Below, piece by piece: positions 8,733 through 17,075 of a DNA stretch of 28,377 nt. The notes beneath the pieces were generated by a model. That model was not told where the DNA came from, did not search any database, and worked only from the letters and a program-made list of their open reading frames with translations. Both the position numbers and the translations under genes were made by a program. Source of the DNA: DAIOHQ01 sp036744635 (GTDB taxonomy: Bacteria; Planctomycetota; Phycisphaerae; Tepidisphaerales; Tepidisphaeraceae); assembly GCA_036744635.1 (NCBI GenBank), contig DAIOHQ010000030.1, positions 1-28,377 of the forward strand. The letters are read 5' to 3'. Position 1 is the stretch's first letter, and each line of letters opens with the position of its first letter.

Positions 8733-9995
8733 CTATGCCCTGCTCACGCGATAGTTAGCCACGCCCTCTTGAAACAGATCCGGATTGAGCCGCGTTCCCA
8801 GGCCCGGGCCCCTGGGCAGCTCGGCATATCCATCCTTGATTACCACGTTGGTGTCGATCAAGTCTTTGTAGATCGTACGGATATGGGCGCGAACAGTTTC
8901 CTGGAAGCAGCAGCCGGTCACCGCCGCGTTCACGTGCAGGCCGGCGAAAAGCGTCAGCGGCCCCGTGCAGTCGTGCATGGTTGATGGCACATTGTACGTT
9001 TGCGCCAGATGCGCCATTCGGACGGTCTCGGAGATGCCCCCTACCCAGGTCGGGTCGATCATCACGTAGTCGGCCGCCTGGCTGGTGAGCACCTTGGCGA
9101 AATCCGCGCGGCTCAGGAGCATCTCGCTGGCCGAGATCGGCATGCCGCTCTGCCGCCGAAAGTCAGCCAGCGTGTCGAGGTTGTCGAGCTTGAGAATATC
9201 CTCCAGCCACAGCGGCTTGATCTCGCGCAGGGCGTCGGCGATCCGCAGGGCGGCCGGCAGCATGAAAAATCCGTGGCCATCGACGAGGATTTCCAGCTTC
9301 GAGCCGACGCGCTTGCGGATTTCGCGCAACGGCCGCACCGCGTGTTCGAGGTCTTCCAGGGAAATGCGCATTCCGCCGTTGCGATGGGCGGCGCCGTCAA
9401 ACGGCCAGGTTTTGAGCGCGGTGTACCCTTCGGCGATCAGCTCTTCGGCAAGGCCGGCCGGGTCGTGAAACAGATTGTAGGAATCCTGCAACGGCCCTGC
9501 CTTGCCGAAGCTGCCGTACCCCGGCCAGCCCTGGTCGCGGTTGGGATTCTTGCCGTATCCGGGATTCCCGCAGGAATTGTAGACCGCGATGCGGTCGCGC
9601 ACCGGCCCGCCGAGCAGGCGATAGATCGGCTGCTTGCAGACCTGTCCGAGAATGTCCCACAGCGCCAGGTCGATGGCGGAGATCGCCCGCAATTCAGCGC
9701 CGCGCACGCCGAAGTTGGCGGCGCGTTCGTAGAGGAAGCGCCAGTGTGATTCGATGGCCAGGGCGTCGTTGCCGAGCAGCCGGCGCGCCATCCAGTCGTG
9801 TACCAGGGCCGCCACCGCGTGCGGGGCGTAATAGGTCTCGCCGTGGCCGATGATCCCGGCGTCGGTGTGGATGCGCAGCAGCATCAGGCCGGTGAATATG
9901 TCTTCGGGAATGACCGTTTCGATGGCGGTGACGCGGATGGCGCCTTCATCAAGAGGTGTGGGTGGAAGGTACGGTTTGGCCGTGATATCGCTCAT
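8733..9995 (-). CDS. Enolase-superfamily acid-sugar dehydratase, D-galactonate-dehydratase-like
   Basis: A 420-residue mandelate-racemase/muconate-lactonizing-type protein, expected to remove water from a sugar acid to give a 2-keto-3-deoxy acid, with Mg2+. Seen: metal ligands D239 (ILVDGHG), E265 (LWLED) and E291 (SASEM), and catalytic-type histidines H241 and H341 (STMHDCTGP). The D-G-H pair and the spacings 26, 26 and 50 residues equal those I recall for E. coli DgoD (D183/H185, E209, E235, H285), which points to the galactonate/mannonate dehydratase side of the superfamily rather than racemases. The substrate remains uncertain. The start at 9995 has GGGAG 6 nt upstream; an upstream in-frame GTG at 10013 falls inside a REP-like hairpin and is rejected. 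A sugar isomerase lies on the same strand two genes away. Confidence 0.85.
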   Translation of the reverse strand: MSDITAKPYLPPTPLDEGAIRVTAIETVIPEDIFTGLMLLRIHTDAGIIGHGETYYAPHAVAALVHDWMARRLLGNDALAIESHWRFLYERAANFGVRGAELRAISAIDLALWDILGQVCKQPIYRLLGGPVRDRIAVYNSCGNPGYGKNPNRDQGWPGYGSFGKAGPLQDSYNLFHDPAGLAEELIAEGYTALKTWPFDGAAHRNGGMRISLEDLEHAVRPLREIRKRVGSKLEILVDGHGFFMLPAALRIADALREIKPLWLEDILKLDNLDTLADFRRQSGMPISASEMLLSRADFAKVLTSQAADYVMIDPTWVGGISETVRMAHLAQTYNVPSTMHDCTGPLTLFAGLHVNAAVTGCCFQETVRAHIRTIYKDLIDTNVVIKDGYAELPRGPGLGTRLNPDLFQEGVANYRVSRA

Positions 9996-10009
9996 AATCC
10001 TCTCCCGTA

Positions 10010-10100
10010 GCACGGGTTTTCAACCCGTGTGTGAAGTCCCTGGCACCCTACAGGCCGTGTTCATTCTTCGCGCCGCTGGGCACGGGTTGGAAACCCGTGC
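10010..10100. repeat. REP-like hairpin pair (CACGGGTT...AACCCGTG twice)
   Basis: Two copies of an 8-9 bp palindrome with 3-nt loops: 10011-10018/10022-10029 and 10080-10088/10092-10100, about 50 nt apart. They lie between two minus-strand genes and just upstream of the dehydratase Shine-Dalgarno. The architecture is that of a REP/BIME doublet. The rest of the 10014-10183 spacer shows nothing else I can support. Confidence 0.75.
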
Positions 10101-10183
10101 TGCGGTTTCAGCAGATGCCGGGCGGATTGCTGGCGCGATCGGACAGCGCCTGAAAATTGCCCGAGGCGCCCGCGATGCAATGG

Positions 10184-12697
10184 TTATGGCAATTGCCAGC
10201 GCCGCCGCAAGATCCACTCCGCCGCCAGTAATCCGATCACCAGCATCGCCTGCATGGGCAGGTCATATTTCTTCGGCCAATGCGGCACGCTTCCGGTTGC
10301 CGCCACGATCGTGCGGATCGTGTTGTGCAGCGGGATGGTTTCCTGCGTGGCGGTTGCGGTGGTCTTGTCCGCGCGAATCAGCTCATCGATCAACTGCGGC
10401 AACTGCGCCAAAGGATAGCTGAACCCGCGCGTCTGCTCGGCGATCTGGCCGAGCAGGTTTGGGTTGGCGGCGATTTTCAGCATCTCGTCGGCCGGCGGAA
10501 TCACGGTGAATTTCAGGGTCTGCCGTCCCAGTTCCTTGCCATCTTTGGTGGCCACCAGTTCCGCCACCCAATCCCCCTTTTCCGGATTCGGAATCGTCAC
10601 ATCATACATGCCGGTGCGCGAGCCGACGGGGCTGAGCGGAAACTGCCGTTCATCCTTGCTCCCCGCCTGCTTCAGCGCCAGGTTCACCGTCGCGTAGCGG
10701 GTAGCATCGCCCTTTTCATCGCGCACCAGGGCCCGCACCCGCACGCTCTCGCCGAGCTGATAGATGCTCTTGTTCAGGAGCCCTTCGATACCCGCGCCGT
10801 GCTGGCGATTGCGCACATCCTCTCCCGCCAGCCAGCGCACGAGCTGGCCCCAGAAGCGGTTGTAGGGGCTGTCCTGCCCCAGCCCGCGCAGCGGCAGATA
10901 CCAGAGAAAGGTGGTGTCCGCCGTGAACGCGGCCGAGCGCCCCTGTCCATAGCGCTGGGCGGCCAGCACGATCTGCGGCTTGCCGTCCGGCCCGTTGCGC
11001 CCGGCGTGAATCAACAGCACCTGCGCCCCGCTCTTGGGCTTGGGCACCACCACGTTTCCGCGAATGGGCGGCAGCACTTTCGCCGGCGCCTTCTCCTCAA
11101 CCCCGAACCAGTCGGCCAACCCTTCCATCGCCGGATGCGTCGATCCCTCGGCCGTCAGCCGCGGCACGAACTCGCTTTTTTCCTGTCCCGCGTTCAGGTC
11201 TCCCACGAACACTGGCAGGGCATTTTCAATCGGAGTTCCCTGATATCCGCCGGGACCAAAACTGTTTTGCCCGCCGATCATCAACAGCCCTTTGCCATCG
11301 CGCACGACCTGCTCGATGGCGTTCTGCTGGATCTTCGTCAGGAAGCTGATGTCGAGATCGCCGATGATGATGACGTCGAACTTTTTCCACTCCTCCAATG
11401 TCGCCGGCAACTGCTTGAACGCCGTCCCCTCAATCGATCCGGAGGCCGCGAACCGGCTCTCCTGAATCCGCAGCAGGCTCGCCACTTCCACGTTCGGGTC
11501 ACGCGCCAATGCACGGTTCAAATCGCGATACTCCGGCCGCGCTCTTCCCTCGACGTACAGCACCTTGATGCGCGGATCGAGCGCCAGCCCCTGAAATTCC
11601 TGGCGGTTGTCCACCGTGCTGCGCTCACCCGGAATTGGATCGACCCACACGGCCAGGCGGTGTACGCCGATGGACTTGGGCTTGAACGGCAGCTCCACCG
11701 TCTGCCCCTCCGCCAGCGGCTGCAGCACGAGCTTTTTCGACTGCGTTTCCCCGATCACCTTGCCGTCGGCGTCGATCGATGCCATCTTCACATCCACCAC
11801 CCGGTTGGGCAGCGCTGTCGACTTGATCGTCGCCTTCACGACCGTCTCGTGGTCCACCACGAAATCGTCGGCGGTCTCGATATTGTCCACCGCGACGTTC
11901 GCCACCGTCGCCGATTCCGCCTGCTCGGAACCCACCCGAATCGTGTGGATCGGCCGGCGCGACCCGCGCACCGCATCCAGCACGTTCGGCGAAGTGTTGT
12001 CGATCCCATCGCTGATCAAAATCACCTGGGCATCCGGCCGATCCGACTTCGCCAGCGCCTTGGCAATCCCGCTGACGATATCCGTCGCCTTCCCATCCGC
12101 CGTCACCCGGGCCAGGTCGTCGGCGCTTTTCAATTCATCGACGCCGGTGGCAAACGTCAGATATTTCGGCACGAAATGGTCGTTGATCCGCGGCAATTGC
12201 GGCCGCAACGTCTGCCAGACCGACTGAATCCGCGTCGGCCCGTTCTGCACATCCGGAAAGGACATCGACCCCGACGCATCCACCAGAAATAACAGCGGCT
12301 TCTCCGGCTTGGGCCGGGCGATATAGCGCACCACCGGCTCAAACAGCATCGGCACCAGCAGCGCCAGCGCCACCACCCGCAATGCCAGCAGCATGGCCGC
12401 TCGTCCGCTGCCAAGCTGCGCCTGCAGGTTCAAATAAAACGTGGCCGACAGGATCGACAGCAGCGCAAACGTCCAGACCATCCCGTGCATCGGGGTGCGC
12501 AAAGCCGGCAGCGCCAACACCGCCGCCGTCCCCACCACGCCCGCCCCGATCAGCCCCAAAGCAACCCACCCTTTCACGCTCGTCCACAGCTTCCCCAGCA
12601 GCGCATAGGTTACCAGTACCAGCGTCGCCGCCAGGCATACCCAGACCCACAGGTCCCACTCGCCCTGCCGGAGAATATCAATCGACCAAGTCGTCAC
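10184..12697 (-). CDS. Membrane-anchored VWA-domain protein with glutamine-amidotransferase-like domain
   Basis: An 837-residue protein of unknown function, of a type common in planctomycetes and often found near MoxR/BatA-like genes, which are absent here. Seen: four N-terminal membrane spans (about 15-35, 43-65, 72-90, 100-122); a von Willebrand A domain with an intact MIDAS motif D140-A-S142-G-S144 and a later ISDGIDN; a beta-sandwich-like middle; a class-I-glutamine-amidotransferase-like fold (KVLYVEGRARPEYRDLNRAL, then DVIIIGDLD and LLMIGGQNSFGPGGY) with no catalytic Cys evident; and a final hydrophobic segment with a basic tail (AMLVIGLLAAEWILRRRW). The VWA domain therefore faces one side of the membrane as a metal-dependent adhesion module. 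The start is GTG at 12697, with AGGA about 13 nt upstream, only moderately supported. Confidence 0.85.
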   Translation of the reverse strand: MTTWSIDILRQGEWDLWVWVCLAATLVLVTYALLGKLWTSVKGWVALGLIGAGVVGTAAVLALPALRTPMHGMVWTFALLSILSATFYLNLQAQLGSGRAAMLLALRVVALALLVPMLFEPVVRYIARPKPEKPLLFLVDASGSMSFPDVQNGPTRIQSVWQTLRPQLPRINDHFVPKYLTFATGVDELKSADDLARVTADGKATDIVSGIAKALAKSDRPDAQVILISDGIDNTSPNVLDAVRGSRRPIHTIRVGSEQAESATVANVAVDNIETADDFVVDHETVVKATIKSTALPNRVVDVKMASIDADGKVIGETQSKKLVLQPLAEGQTVELPFKPKSIGVHRLAVWVDPIPGERSTVDNRQEFQGLALDPRIKVLYVEGRARPEYRDLNRALARDPNVEVASLLRIQESRFAASGSIEGTAFKQLPATLEEWKKFDVIIIGDLDISFLTKIQQNAIEQVVRDGKGLLMIGGQNSFGPGGYQGTPIENALPVFVGDLNAGQEKSEFVPRLTAEGSTHPAMEGLADWFGVEEKAPAKVLPPIRGNVVVPKPKSGAQVLLIHAGRNGPDGKPQIVLAAQRYGQGRSAAFTADTTFLWYLPLRGLGQDSPYNRFWGQLVRWLAGEDVRNRQHGAGIEGLLNKSIYQLGESVRVRALVRDEKGDATRYATVNLALKQAGSKDERQFPLSPVGSRTGMYDVTIPNPEKGDWVAELVATKDGKELGRQTLKFTVIPPADEMLKIAANPNLLGQIAEQTRGFSYPLAQLPQLIDELIRADKTTATATQETIPLHNTIRTIVAATGSVPHWPKKYDLPMQAMLVIGLLAAEWILRRRWQLP

Positions 12698-12765
12698 CGC
12701 TACCCATTCCTACCGGCATGCCCGCCAAACGTTCGCTGACGATCGCTGACATGCGCATTGGTGGG

Positions 12766-12808
12766 GCAGACATTCCTGTCTGCCGTCCGACAGGCATTCC
12801 TGCCTGTC
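12766..12808. repeat. Tandem hairpins with identical TTCC loops
   Basis: GCAGACA-TTCC-TGTCTGC (12766-12783) is followed after 5 nt by GACAGGCA-TTCC-TGCCTGTC (12789-12808). The stems differ but share a CAG/CTG theme and the same tetraloop. It lies between the isomerase stop and the VWA gene start, both on the minus strand. It is a second class of REP-like intergenic palindrome in this window. Confidence 0.75.
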
Positions 12809-12818
12809 GTCGGAGATT

Positions 12819-13670
12819 TCACATCGCCAGGATCTTGTCCATCGCGGCGCTGGTGCGGGCCAGCAGCGTCTCATCCCAAGGCCCCATCTCCGCGACGATC
12901 GTGCGGTCATAGCCGATTCCCCGCAGTGCCCCCATCACCTCCGGCCACGGCACATCGCCGGCCAGCAGGTCGCAAAATCCCGCTAGGTTTCCAATGCTGC
13001 GCTTGAAGTCCTTGATGTGTACGCGGCGTATGCGCTGGCCGAGAATTTCAATCCAGTGCTGCGGGTATTGGTGATAGCCCAGCACATTTCCCACGTCGAA
13101 GTACACGCCCACCCGCGCGCCCCGCGCGGCACCGAACGAATCGACAAACGCGGCCAGTTCCAGCGGCGAATAGAACATCCCGTTCCAGACATTTTCCAGG
13201 AGCAGATCGACGCCCACCCGCTCGGCCGTCTCCAGGAGCTGCCCGACCGCCTCGCGGGCGCGCTCGATCGCCTTGTCATACCGCACCGGCCGAAACGCTG
13301 GATTCCAGGGGACCGACACCGCGCCGGGCACGAACAGCAGCGCCTTGCACCCGAGCCACGCCGCCCGCTGCAGCGCCGCGGCATGCTGCTCGATCGCCAG
13401 GCGGCGCACGGCCGGATCATCGCTGACGGGATTGACGCCCCAGGTCATTCCGCTGGCCAGGGTTTCGACGATCACGCCGGATCGATCCACCGCATCCCGA
13501 ATTTTCTGGCACTCTTCGCGGCTGCTCGTCACCGACAGCACGCCGTCGGCTGCAATGCACAACTCGAGTCCGGGGAAATGATTTTCCCGGGCCGCGCGCA
13601 GCGCCGCTTCAATTGGGTCCTCGCCGGGCAAAGCCGTCTGCATCGACCAAAAGCTGATGGATTTTATCAT
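12819..13670 (-). CDS. Sugar phosphate isomerase/epimerase (xylose-isomerase-like TIM barrel)
   Basis: A 283-residue AP-endonuclease-2/xylose-isomerase-like barrel. This family interconverts ketoses or inosose-type substrates using one divalent metal. Seen: the four usual metal ligands E159 (LLLEN), D192 (YFDVGN), H218 (RVHIKDF) and E261 (VAEMGP) at barrel strand ends, and a length normal for the family. The exact substrate cannot be told. With the galactonate-dehydratase-like gene on the same strand it suggests a dispersed sugar or sugar-acid catabolic set, but the VWA gene lies between them, so a shared operon is unproven. The ATG at 13670 begins the first beta strand (MIKSISFWSM) directly, so the start is credible. 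Confidence 0.87.
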   Translation of the reverse strand: MIKSISFWSMQTALPGEDPIEAALRAARENHFPGLELCIAADGVLSVTSSREECQKIRDAVDRSGVIVETLASGMTWGVNPVSDDPAVRRLAIEQHAAALQRAAWLGCKALLFVPGAVSVPWNPAFRPVRYDKAIERAREAVGQLLETAERVGVDLLLENVWNGMFYSPLELAAFVDSFGAARGARVGVYFDVGNVLGYHQYPQHWIEILGQRIRRVHIKDFKRSIGNLAGFCDLLAGDVPWPEVMGALRGIGYDRTIVAEMGPWDETLLARTSAAMDKILAM

Positions 13671-13735
13671 GCGCGCAGTATAACTGGCGCGGAAGGTTTA
13701 ACAAAAACGGCAGCGGTAATGCTTGTCGTACATGC

Positions 13736-13763
13736 TTGACATCTCGGCCACGGCTCCTAAGAT
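13736..13763 (+). promoter_or_regulatory. Promoter of the initiator tRNA gene
   Basis: A perfect -35 TTGACA (13736-13741), a 16-nt spacer and TAAGAT (13758-13763, 4 of 6 matches). Transcription would begin at about 13770, a few bases before the mature tRNA 5' end at 13776. The fit with the tRNA and the terminator behind it makes this convincing. Confidence 0.75.
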
Positions 13764-13775
13764 GAGATACATGAT

Positions 13776-13849
<74 letters not shown>

Positions 13850-13859
13850 CTTACTGTAG

Positions 13860-13896
13860 AACCCTTGATTCTGCTAAGGAATCAAGGGTTTTTCTT
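13860..13896 (+). terminator. Rho-independent terminator of tRNA-fMet
   Basis: A perfect 12-bp stem AACCCTTGATTC (13860-13871) with GAATCAAGGGTT (13879-13890), a 7-nt loop, then TTTC and further T-rich bases. It begins 11 nt after the tRNA discriminator base. Confidence 0.9.
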
Positions 13897-13924
13897 TGGC
13901 CGATGACGTGCTGACCGCCGGACA

Positions 13925-16819
13925 TCAGTTTTTGGCATTCCGGTGCGAAAGGGCGCGCAGGATCGCCTCCAGGACGCTGTCAAGGCATGTGCCGACATCT
14001 TCTGCCAAAAACCGCAGCACATGGTAACCATTCTCTTGTAGCAGCCTGTCCTTGCGCCGGTCGCGACGATAGGCATCTGCGTTGCCCAGATGTTGGCCAC
14101 CATCCAGTTCGACCGCGACGCGCAGATTGGCGTAGAGCAGGTCGACTTCCATTTTTCCCCGACCATCAAAGGGAATCGGCAACTCCGTATTCAGGCGAAA
14201 CTTGCCAGTTGTTTCGGGCAGCGTCTCAAGTCGGCGGTATAGAAACGCTTCGGTGGCGCTTCGCGCGCGATCGGCACCCTCCGCGATAAGATCCGGCGTT
14301 TTGGCGACATGCACAAACAGATTGGCCAGCGGCGGGTCCACGCCGTCGCGCACCAGCCGCCGCACGCTGGCGGCGTATTGACTTTTCCATTGGGGATCGA
14401 CCGGGAGCGGGACTTCCGCAGGCCAACCTGGCACAGCGCTGCCGGGAAGCTGAATGGTGTAGCCCACTGCCTCGTAGCCGTTGCATCGCCGGTCGAACAT
14501 CCGTGAGAGCATGACAACGTTGAGATCCGCGTAGTCGTACACGCGCACCTCGCGTTTGGCATCGTAGAGGCGATGCAACCTACCCACATACTGCGCAATC
14601 GTTCCATGCCAGGAAACGGGCAGGGTCAGGAACAGCGTGTCGAGCCGGGCGTCATCGAAGCCCTCGCCGACATATCGTCCCGTCGCAAGCAGGACCCGCT
14701 CTTCGCCGCGCGGGATCGCAGCCAGTTGTTCGTTGACCGCTTCAAGTTTTTTTCTTGTCATCCCGCCTCGCAGCACGACCAAATGACGAATCTTGGATGT
14801 CAGCCGACTGGCAAGGTGATCGAGGTGATCATTCCTCTCCGTGAGCACAATCGGCGAACGTCCATCCCGGACGGCCTGAATCACGTCATGACAAATGAGT
14901 TGATTGCGATCCTCATCAGCGATCAATTCAGCGTAGAGGTCCTGGAACTGCATTCTCGCGTCCGGATTGGCGGCGCGCAGGGGCCGAAAGTCGGTCGGTC
15001 GCACGATGACGAAATGTTCAAACGGACGCGCGGCCGCCTGCTCTCTGGCATTGACGCGATGGCGCACAGGGCCACATTGCATGAAGATGATCGGATGGTG
15101 GCCATCCTTCCGCGTCACCGTTGCCGACAAACCAGTGACGAATTTCGCCTTGGCCTGCTGGGCAACAAGCTCGAAACTGCGGGCGGACAGATGGTGGCAT
15201 TCGTCCACGATCAGATGCCCGTAGTTCCCCACCATGTCGTCTACAATGCCTTTGCGGACCAGACTTTGGATGAGTGCTACATCCAGAATGCCGGTGGGCT
15301 TCTTTCGCCCGCCGCCGATTCGCCCGATGGAGCGCGCCGGCAATCCAAGGAACGTGGACAGGCGGTCGATCCATTGTTCCTGCAATTGCTGTCGATGCAC
15401 AAGGATCAGCGAGTTGACGCGGCGCTTGGCGATCAACCAGGCGGCGACCACGGTCTTGCCGAAGGCGGTTGTCGCCGACAGTACGCCCGTGTCGTGGGCC
15501 AACATGGCCTCGGCGGCGATGATCTGCTCGGGACGCAATTCTCCTTGAAAGGTTGCCTCAAAGGGTTGGCCGGCATTCCGCTCGTCTTGGATGGTCGCTT
15601 CGATCTTCAGGCTTGACAGAAGGTGAACCAATTCATCCAAACATCCGCGCGGCAGCCCAATATGCTTGGGATGATCCTGGGCGCAGGCAACAATCCGGGG
15701 TTTGTCGTAGGTCGGAAGCCGCATGGCCTGCGCCTTGTAGAATTCCGGATTTTGGAATGCTGCCAGCCGGATCAGCCGATTGCGCAGCGCGGGAGATAAC
15801 GAATCCTTCGCAATATAGATCTCATTGCCCAGGACGAGTTCCAGTTTCTCCGGCAGCGGACCCATGATTTCGGCATCCCGCCGCCGGCGCGATGGCGGCG
15901 CAGTCCACGGCGCCGAATCGTTCCCTTCCTCGTCATCCGGCGCAAACTGCACGCCGACGACGTGTCCCTTCGCTTCGGCGTTGCGGACAACGGCTTCAAC
16001 TTCGTGAGGGCTCAACCTGCGGATCGACGATAGAAATGCCCATTGATCTGGAAAAGGCACAAGCTGGTCGTCGAGAAAAACGCTTTTACCCAAATCCCTG
16101 GGACGTTTCTGGAGCGGCAAAGCGATCAAGTTGCCGAAACCGCCGTGTGGCAGCGTATCTTGATTCGGAAAGAACCTGTCATACGAGTCCAATCCTATGT
16201 CGGGCCTGCGTCCCATCGTCTCGGTCAGGAGATAAGCCCCCAATTTGCGCGCCAATGTGGCCGGGAGAGTTTCGCCGAAAAACAGCCAAACATGGCCGCC
16301 GTTTCCCGAGCGGCTTCGCTCCAATGCGGCGGGCAGGTTCAATTGCCGGCATGTGTCGAGAAACGCCTTCACATCCTCCTGCCACGTTGCTTTGTCGAAA
16401 TCGGCCGCCAGAAAGAAGCAGGTCTCGTCCAGGAGCATGGGATACACGCCCATTACGAAATCGCGCCCATTGTCATCCTGGCCGGAGAGATGGCTGCGGA
16501 TGACGTCGTCCGTGACCGGAAGGAACTGTCGGTGCGGGCATTCCGCGCACTTGATTCGAGGTTTTTCGCAGACGCCGCGAACCCACTCGTTGGCGCAAAC
16601 GGGTGAATAGCCGGATTTCCCCGTTTTTCTGCTTTCAAATCGTCGGGGATACACATCGTCGCGTCCGCGAAACAATGACCGAAACAGCGCGATTTTGGCA
16701 TCCGGCGGAGAAACATGATTGACGTCTGCTCGTCCTCCCGCCGCTTGCATGGATGGACGAACAATCGGCAAGGTTTGAGGCCGGGTGTCAGGCGACAATG
16801 GAAGGCGAACGGCTCGCAT
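13925..16819 (-). CDS. TOTE-type primase / SF2 helicase / DUF559-nuclease fusion protein
   Basis: A 964-residue three-module protein. N-terminal: a TOTE-conflict-type archaeo-eukaryotic primase. The entry KIALFRSLFRGRDDVYPRRF (about 42-61) is followed by a probable Zn site (C75, C84, C91, C94), the metal-binding pair D140-F-D142 and SGNGGHVW with H176. Middle: an SF2 helicase with Walker A ATTAFGKT (K455), DECH (539-542), GLSAT and QYVGRLHR (743-750). C-terminal: a DUF559/Vsr-like PD-(D/E)XK domain with E891-V-D893 and VAVELDGGQH (E904). All catalytic residues appear intact. Known: TOTE primase proteins belong to proposed biological-conflict systems. Inferred: an accessory defence gene. It ends 29 nt from the tRNA-fMet terminator and looks less GC-rich than its neighbours by eye. 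M24 (16750) is an alternative start; neither start has a clear Shine-Dalgarno. Confidence 0.85.
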   Translation of the reverse strand: MRAVRLPLSPDTRPQTLPIVRPSMQAAGGRADVNHVSPPDAKIALFRSLFRGRDDVYPRRFESRKTGKSGYSPVCANEWVRGVCEKPRIKCAECPHRQFLPVTDDVIRSHLSGQDDNGRDFVMGVYPMLLDETCFFLAADFDKATWQEDVKAFLDTCRQLNLPAALERSRSGNGGHVWLFFGETLPATLARKLGAYLLTETMGRRPDIGLDSYDRFFPNQDTLPHGGFGNLIALPLQKRPRDLGKSVFLDDQLVPFPDQWAFLSSIRRLSPHEVEAVVRNAEAKGHVVGVQFAPDDEEGNDSAPWTAPPSRRRRDAEIMGPLPEKLELVLGNEIYIAKDSLSPALRNRLIRLAAFQNPEFYKAQAMRLPTYDKPRIVACAQDHPKHIGLPRGCLDELVHLLSSLKIEATIQDERNAGQPFEATFQGELRPEQIIAAEAMLAHDTGVLSATTAFGKTVVAAWLIAKRRVNSLILVHRQQLQEQWIDRLSTFLGLPARSIGRIGGGRKKPTGILDVALIQSLVRKGIVDDMVGNYGHLIVDECHHLSARSFELVAQQAKAKFVTGLSATVTRKDGHHPIIFMQCGPVRHRVNAREQAAARPFEHFVIVRPTDFRPLRAANPDARMQFQDLYAELIADEDRNQLICHDVIQAVRDGRSPIVLTERNDHLDHLASRLTSKIRHLVVLRGGMTRKKLEAVNEQLAAIPRGEERVLLATGRYVGEGFDDARLDTLFLTLPVSWHGTIAQYVGRLHRLYDAKREVRVYDYADLNVVMLSRMFDRRCNGYEAVGYTIQLPGSAVPGWPAEVPLPVDPQWKSQYAASVRRLVRDGVDPPLANLFVHVAKTPDLIAEGADRARSATEAFLYRRLETLPETTGKFRLNTELPIPFDGRGKMEVDLLYANLRVAVELDGGQHLGNADAYRRDRRKDRLLQENGYHVLRFLAEDVGTCLDSVLEAILRALSHRNAKN

Positions 16820-16890
16820 ATCGGGGCGACGCGACTTGGTGGAGATAAGTTATCCTAACTCAGTCCTGACAGATCGACTACTACCGAAGT

Positions 16891-16959
16891 AAAGGGGTCA
16901 GGAACCTTTTGTGCCAAGTACCCTTCGGGCCGTTCCGGCAAAAAGTTCCTGACCCCTTT
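16891..16959. repeat. Long hairpin with AAAGGGGTCAGGAAC arms (REP/RAYT-like)
   Basis: A perfect 15-bp inverted repeat, AAAGGGGTCAGGAAC at 16891-16905 and its complement at 16945-16959. Pairing continues imperfectly into CTTTTGTGCC/GGCAAAAAG. It is followed by two near-identical CCCTTTATTTCCC units (to about 16980). It lies between the comEC stop and the start of the primase-helicase gene. GGGGTCAGGAAC repeats are, from memory, associated with REP-associated tyrosine transposases (IS200-like), but none is present. The rest of 16820-17075 shows no gene. Confidence 0.8.
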
Positions 16960-17075
16960 ATTTCCCCCCTTTATTTCCCTCCCCCCGCTTTACACAGGCG
17001 ACACACACTTCCCTTTCGCCTCTCTGCTTCTGTTTCTCCCGCCGCGTCGTGCGCGGATCGCCGAGCGTTCGCGAA

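Noticed and set aside
10011..10013. GTG start six codons upstream of the dehydratase ATG
   Set aside because: It lies inside a hairpin and lacks a Shine-Dalgarno, whereas the ATG at 9995 has GGGAG at good spacing.
10020..10217. Minus-strand 65-codon frame between the VWA and dehydratase genes
   Set aside because: It spans a REP-like hairpin, overlaps the end of the VWA gene and shows no ribosome site or protein-like pattern.
10280..12292. Plus-strand open frame of about 670 codons
   Set aside because: Exact antisense of the VWA protein; Arg/His-rich low-quality translation with no recognisable domain.
13850..17075. Search for a duplicated tRNA 3' end as an attachment site
   Set aside because: No second copy of the T-arm/acceptor sequence was seen near the primase-helicase gene, so no att site is claimed.
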